A stretch of DNA of 64,000 bases from Owenia fusiformis (lineage: Eukaryota > Annelida > Polychaeta > Sabellida > Oweniidae): positions 5,000,001 to 5,064,000 of the forward strand of contig CAIIXF020000002.1 in assembly GCA_903813345.2 (NCBI GenBank). Reading direction: 5' to 3'. The position numbers were made by a program, and so were the translations under genes. The notes under the pieces were generated by a model that was given only the letters and a program-made list of their open reading frames with translations, did not search any database and had not been told where the DNA came from. Every line of letters starts with the position of its first letter. Positions within the stretch are counted from its first letter, which is position 1. This document shows positions 56,301 through 62,300 of this stretch, piece by piece.

Positions 56301-59300
56301 AACAGGGTATTCCAGTATTGCCGCAAAGTGGCACTGTCTACTGCATCAAACAAATACATATATTCTTTAATGGATATATCTTTTATCCAGACCATGTTTT
56401 TTTATATATATATAGTACTATATTATTTTGAAATTCTTCTTTAACTCATTGAATGAAATCTCCAATAGCAGGAAATATGGGGAGTACATAAAATGTCCAG
56501 GGATAAGATACATCATGGGGGAAATGCTACACATCGAACGAGGGAAAATAGTGGATAAAGGGAGATAACAAGGCCTAGATCAGTATTACCAATGATTTCA
56601 AGGAAACATTGGGTCTAGCTGTTGATCAGTTCATAGTAATAGGAGAATTCCACTAATTTTTATTAATTAAATTGGGAGCACTTAAGCACCCTTCAAAATT
56701 CAATGAAAGTATAAATGATTTTTGTACCCACAAATTCACGAGCAATAAAGTTAATACAATGATTTAAGAAATTTTTACATGTTAAAAATGTTTAAATTAT
56801 CATTTTAATTCCTAGCTTTAGGATTATATTCAGTAGACATTGGAGATCATACTTATTAAATAAGAGAGGTAACACAATATTTTGGTAAAAATGAATAAAA
56901 GTTTTAAAGCATCAAATTTCAATTACTCATTAATTTGTTGATAAGGCAAGGCTCACAAAATTGGTATGAATTGCCAAGATTGTATTGGAAACATCAAAAT
57001 ATATTTTTGAAATTTTTAAAAGCAATGACTTTATTGAACCAAATCAATTAATACAATGGTTTCATAAATCTTTATACTTTAAAATATTAAATTATCATTT
57101 CAATAAAAACCTTTTGAATTATATTTTGAAAGAAATTGAAAACTAAACTTAATGACTATACATAAAATCCATTTCGAAACAGGGTATTCCAGTATTGCCG
57201 CAAAGTGGCACTGTCTACTGCATCAAACAAATACATATATTCTTTAATGGATATATCTTTTGTCCAGACCATGTTTTTATATATATATATATATATTATT
57301 TTGAAATTCTTCTTTAACTCATTGAATGAAATCTCCAATAGCAGGAAATATGGGGAGTACATAAAATGTCCAGGGATAAGATACATCATGGGGGAAATGC
57401 TAGACATCTAAAGAGGGAAAATAGTGGATAAAGGGAAATAACAAGGCCTAGATCAGTATTACCAATGATTGCAAGGAAACATTGGGTCTAGCTGTTGATC
57501 AGTTCATAGTAATAGGAGAATTTCACTAATTTGTATTAATTAAATTGGGAGCACTTAAGCACCCTTCAAAATTCAATGAAAGTATAAACGATTTTTGTAT
57601 ACACATATTCACGAACAATAAGGTTAATACAATGATTTAAGAAATTTTTACATATTAAAAATGTTTAAATTATCATTTTAATTCCTAGCTTTAGAATTAT
57701 ATTCAGTAGACACTGGAGATCATACTTATTAAATAAGAGAGGTAGTATATAACACAATATTTTGGTAAAAATGAATAAAAGTTTTAAAGCATCAAATTTT
57801 AATTACTCATTAATTTGTTGATACGGCAAAGATCAGAAAAGTGGCATGAATTGCCAGAATTGTATTGGAAGCTTCAAAATATATTCTTGAAATTTTTAAA
57901 AGCAATGACTTCATTGAACCAAATCAATTAATACAATGGTTTTATAAATCTTTATACTTTAAAAAATATAAAAATTATCATTTCAATAAAAACCTTTTGA
58001 ATTATATTTTGAAAGAAATTGAAAACTTAACTTAATGAATAAGAGAGACTATACATATAATCCATTTCAAAACAGGGTATTCCAGTATTGCCGCAAAGTG
58101 GCACTGTCTACTGCATCAAACAAATCAACTCATTTATAATTACTGACACAAGAGAAAGTTGCAATTTGTCTTCCCAAAAGTTGCAAAAAGGGTATGCTCA
58201 TGCTGAATTTGTGATGCAAAAAGAACATAACCCTGTGATCAGGGTCTCTCTCATTAATAGTCATCAAAAATCACTTCATATTCATGTCTATAAACTAGAA
58301 TGTTGTAACATGTAGACAGTAAGGTTGGTGACTTTGTGATTTTTCAACATTGCCTGATAACTTAAATATATACGTGATATGTACTAAAAGTTTTCGCGCG
58401 CCTAACAAAGCAACCCCATCCAGTGTCAGTAATTGTGCAATTTGAGCTGTTTATTTAATTTTGAAGTATATAAATAAGTGTGAAATCTGATTGGTGATTG
58501 TTGTACATTGCTCCAGAGATTTTCCAAAAGTACAGACCCCTAGCCAGGATTTGCCAAGGGGGGTTCAGTTTTCCAAAACTTCCAGGGGGGTTCACATTTG
58601 ACAATTTTAGCCCAAATATGACTAGAATCACTCGAGAAGTGCTCAAAATGGTGAAAAACTGCATGATTTTGAAAAAAATTTTGGCAAGGGGGGGGGGGGT
58701 TTCAACCGAACCCTGCGAACCCCCCCCCCCCCTGGCTACGGGCCTGAAGTATAACATGTATTTAGAGAAGTTAATCAATAAAGTGTCCAACATTGTAGTG
58801 TTCTAAAACAGATATCATCATGCAAAAACATCATTAGTATAATAGGAGCACTTTGGCTCCCTACAAAAGATATGTATTGTATTGTATTTTTTTTAATATG
58901 TATTGTATTGGAAATACTGTTGGGCTGATTCCATTCATATAATGATGTCAAAACTCTTTACATTTGAAAATGTCTGAATTAAAATTTTTGTTCCTAGGAT
59001 TAGAATTGTATTTTGGAGAAAATTGAACACCAAACTTATTGGATTAGAGAGGTACTATATAACACAATATTTTGTTGCGCATAAAAAAAAGTTTTCAAAC
59101 ACTTAATTTTATTCAGTCAAAAAATGCTCATCATGGTGAACCTCTGTTAATTGATATAAATTGCCAGGATTATTAATCAGTTCTAGTGATTAATCAATTT
59201 TCGTATTACCTTTGTGTATATGATAGTTATACAAATGAAAGAATGTTCAATCTAACAAACTATTATCTGTCCAATAAAAGAAAAGATATTTCACTCAATC

Positions 59301-62300
59301 TTTATTAATTAAAATTAAATATGCAGCATACGTTATTGTCAAGTATCAATACTAAGCATATGAGACTAAGCTAATAAGCCATTCTAAACAAATGAACACT
59401 CTAAAGCAGGTGCCTGCGATGCTCCATAGTGGTACAAGGGTGGCATTGACGTCAAATGAATTTCCCCTTTCGTGGTTCGCTCTTTAAACAAGAAGGTAAG
59501 AAAATAGGTACTTAAAAAGCCCTCAAAAAGGATAAATTTGATAGGTCAATATTTTCCCACAATATATTTTGCGTAGCTATTTGCGTGACCTGAAAGTTCT
59601 TAATCAAACTAATTACTCAATTTTTTCCAATATGGCGACTAGTCAACTGATCACGTGACCTTCTCTTCCGGAATATCTTCTCACTTTTCAATCATAGTTT
59701 TCACCACGCTATGAATCAATACAATGAAAAAAATATATCTGTTATGTCAAGATTAACAAGAGATCAATCGTTTCTGATATTTTTTTCTGTATTACCGTAT
59801 GGGATATAGTGAACTAATATATCGATTGAAAATTAGGTGTGAAAATCCCCATGTTAAACCTATGGAGGAAAACAAGAAAGTATGAATTTGTTCCTCTGCG
59901 AACTGCATCATGGGAAATATTTTGACCTTATAAGGAAAATCTTTCACATCTCCTCTTTAGAAGAGGGAACCATGAAAACGAATTGTGATGTCATATGAAT
60001 GCAATACTGGGTATTGTGATGTCATATGAATGCTGGACTGGGTATTGTGATGTCATATGTATGCTGCACTTGGTGTTGTGGTGTCATATGAATGCAAATG
60101 AGCCGGTACTGTCACATTCACATTTCATTAATCTTTCAATTTAAACTGGATGAAAACATAGAAAGGGGTGTGGCATGCTTCCTTGGTTTTCAATTTAATT
60201 TAATTTGATTAGCTTTAAAGTTATCAAACATTTTCAAGATTAGTAAAATCATGCCTTTATTTATTTTTGATCATAAACATATTTCTAAATCATCCACAAA
60301 TGATTTTGAGAAAAATTTTCAAAGCATTTCATGCAGAACTTCTAAGAGGTGGGTCGGCTCCTGGTGTTTTGAAGCAATGATACATGTAATTGCTGAAATT
60401 TTGCTTAATGTTTTTTGCCTTGTCATTCTTTTGCTTTGTCTTATTTGTCAAATTGTCATGATAAGTTAACAGGGTTTCACTAGAATTTCTCACAACAGGC
60501 TAAATAAATGAAAACAACAGGCACATTAATGGAAATCATGAATTTAACATGGAAGAGTTGAAAAGTCCCTAAAACAACAACAGGCGATTTTGTGAAAACA
60601 ACAACCAGTGAAAATTGCCTGCTGCTAATGAAACCCCTGAGTTAAGCGCTCGCCTAACCCACCTCTTATACAATAATTTGCATGCTTTCATGCTTGATTT
60701 ACCAGGCCACTGCCAACCGATTCCTAGAAAGGTAGCACATTGGTATGATCAGAGACAAGTTGAAATGAGAATTGAAGCTACAGGATGGGCCAAAAAATAT
60801 GGACATTTTTTGACCCACCCTGTAATTATTCAGGGAATATCTTTCCTAAAAGGAGAGTACATGTACATGGATATGATGTGAACAAGTTGAAATGAGAATT
60901 AAACCTACAGGATGAGCCAAAAAATATGGACATTTTTTGACCCACCCTGTAATTATTCAGGGAATATCTTTCCTAAAAGGAGAGTACATGTACATGGATA
61001 TGATGTGAACAAGTTGAAATGAGACAAAAATATGGACATATTTTGGCTTGTCCTGTACATTTATTGGTAATATGACATACATCAGGGACATGTACAAATA
61101 ATAAAAAAAATGGTGAGACATTTAAAATTAAGTAATAAATCTAAATAAGAATGTCTAAATAAGTAACAAATCTTTGATTATCGTCAAAATAGGAAATAAT
61201 GAAAACACAGAATAGATGTAAAAAGAAATTATGAAATAAAATGTAAAAATAACAAATATGAAATCACATATCAAATTAAAAATAATTCAAATAGAAATAT
61301 ATCGTGGACAATGTCATTAATGATACAAGGTGAACAGATTGTATGCATTTGTAATGATGTTTGCAAAATAGCACCTAATGATATAATTTTGTAACTTTCA
61401 GGGAGCATTTCAAAAGATCAATGTTAGAAAATTAACTGTATTTGAACAGTTAGGGGGAATGGGGGTTAATAACCTTCAAGTTAGCTTACCAACGTTGAAT
61501 AATTATAATATAGTGTGATCAACAAAATATGAGAGGGAGGGAGGGGGTCACAGATTATCTGTTCAAATACGGTTAGTAATCCTACATTGAACTTTTGAGA
61601 TGCTTCCTTATACAATGATAATTACACATGAAGAGAGAGAACACTTAAATTAAACTATGAATTGCAAATCTAAATTATAACTAGTTCAGTTTATAGTTTG
61701 TACTACTGTAAGTTACATTTAGGGAAAATGAAATGCATGCTTTTGGGTTAAATCAATTATGTTCCTAAAAAAAGACCATCTGAAAGCCAATTTAAAATCT
61801 ATCTATCAATTGAAAGCAAAATCACAAAAGATCACATATTTTGAGAAGAGTCAAAAAGATGATCTGAGAACACAGGTTCTTAGTCTATGGTCGAATCTAC
61901 CAAGAGTTTGCCAATGGTATCACTAGCAGCTCAATGGGGCCTCACATGCTAACATATGTAGTCCCTCAAATTAGCTATGATACAGTGAGCAAGTTTACAG
62001 TATATAGGACTGAATTGTACCCTTGCAAAAGACATTAAGAAAATAAAGACTTTTGAAATATTCAAGAGTAAAGTAACGTTACATACCTGTGTCTCGTTAA
62101 TGACAAGGTTGGACTCCTTACAGACTTCCCTAATAGCTGCTGCAAGATCTTCATATTCAATGTCTTTGAACTCCACCCCTGGGAAGACATCCTTTAAGAG
62201 AGCGTCAAATCGTATACCATCCGAGAAGGTCAGTTTGGACAAGGTGTTGATCCTCAGTGCCTGTACAACAAGCTTGGCTTCTGTTGCTACATCCACTTTG

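Larger units (their letters stand above)
53138..62086 (-). other. 8.9-kb DYNC2H1 intron filled with repeats
   Basis: The flanking exons join in phase (ETQ to VKKALELY). The content is tandem arrays, two MITEs and short minisatellites; no gene was recognised. The open frames at 60251-60469 and 60615-60881 look random or repeat-derived. Confidence 0.85.
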
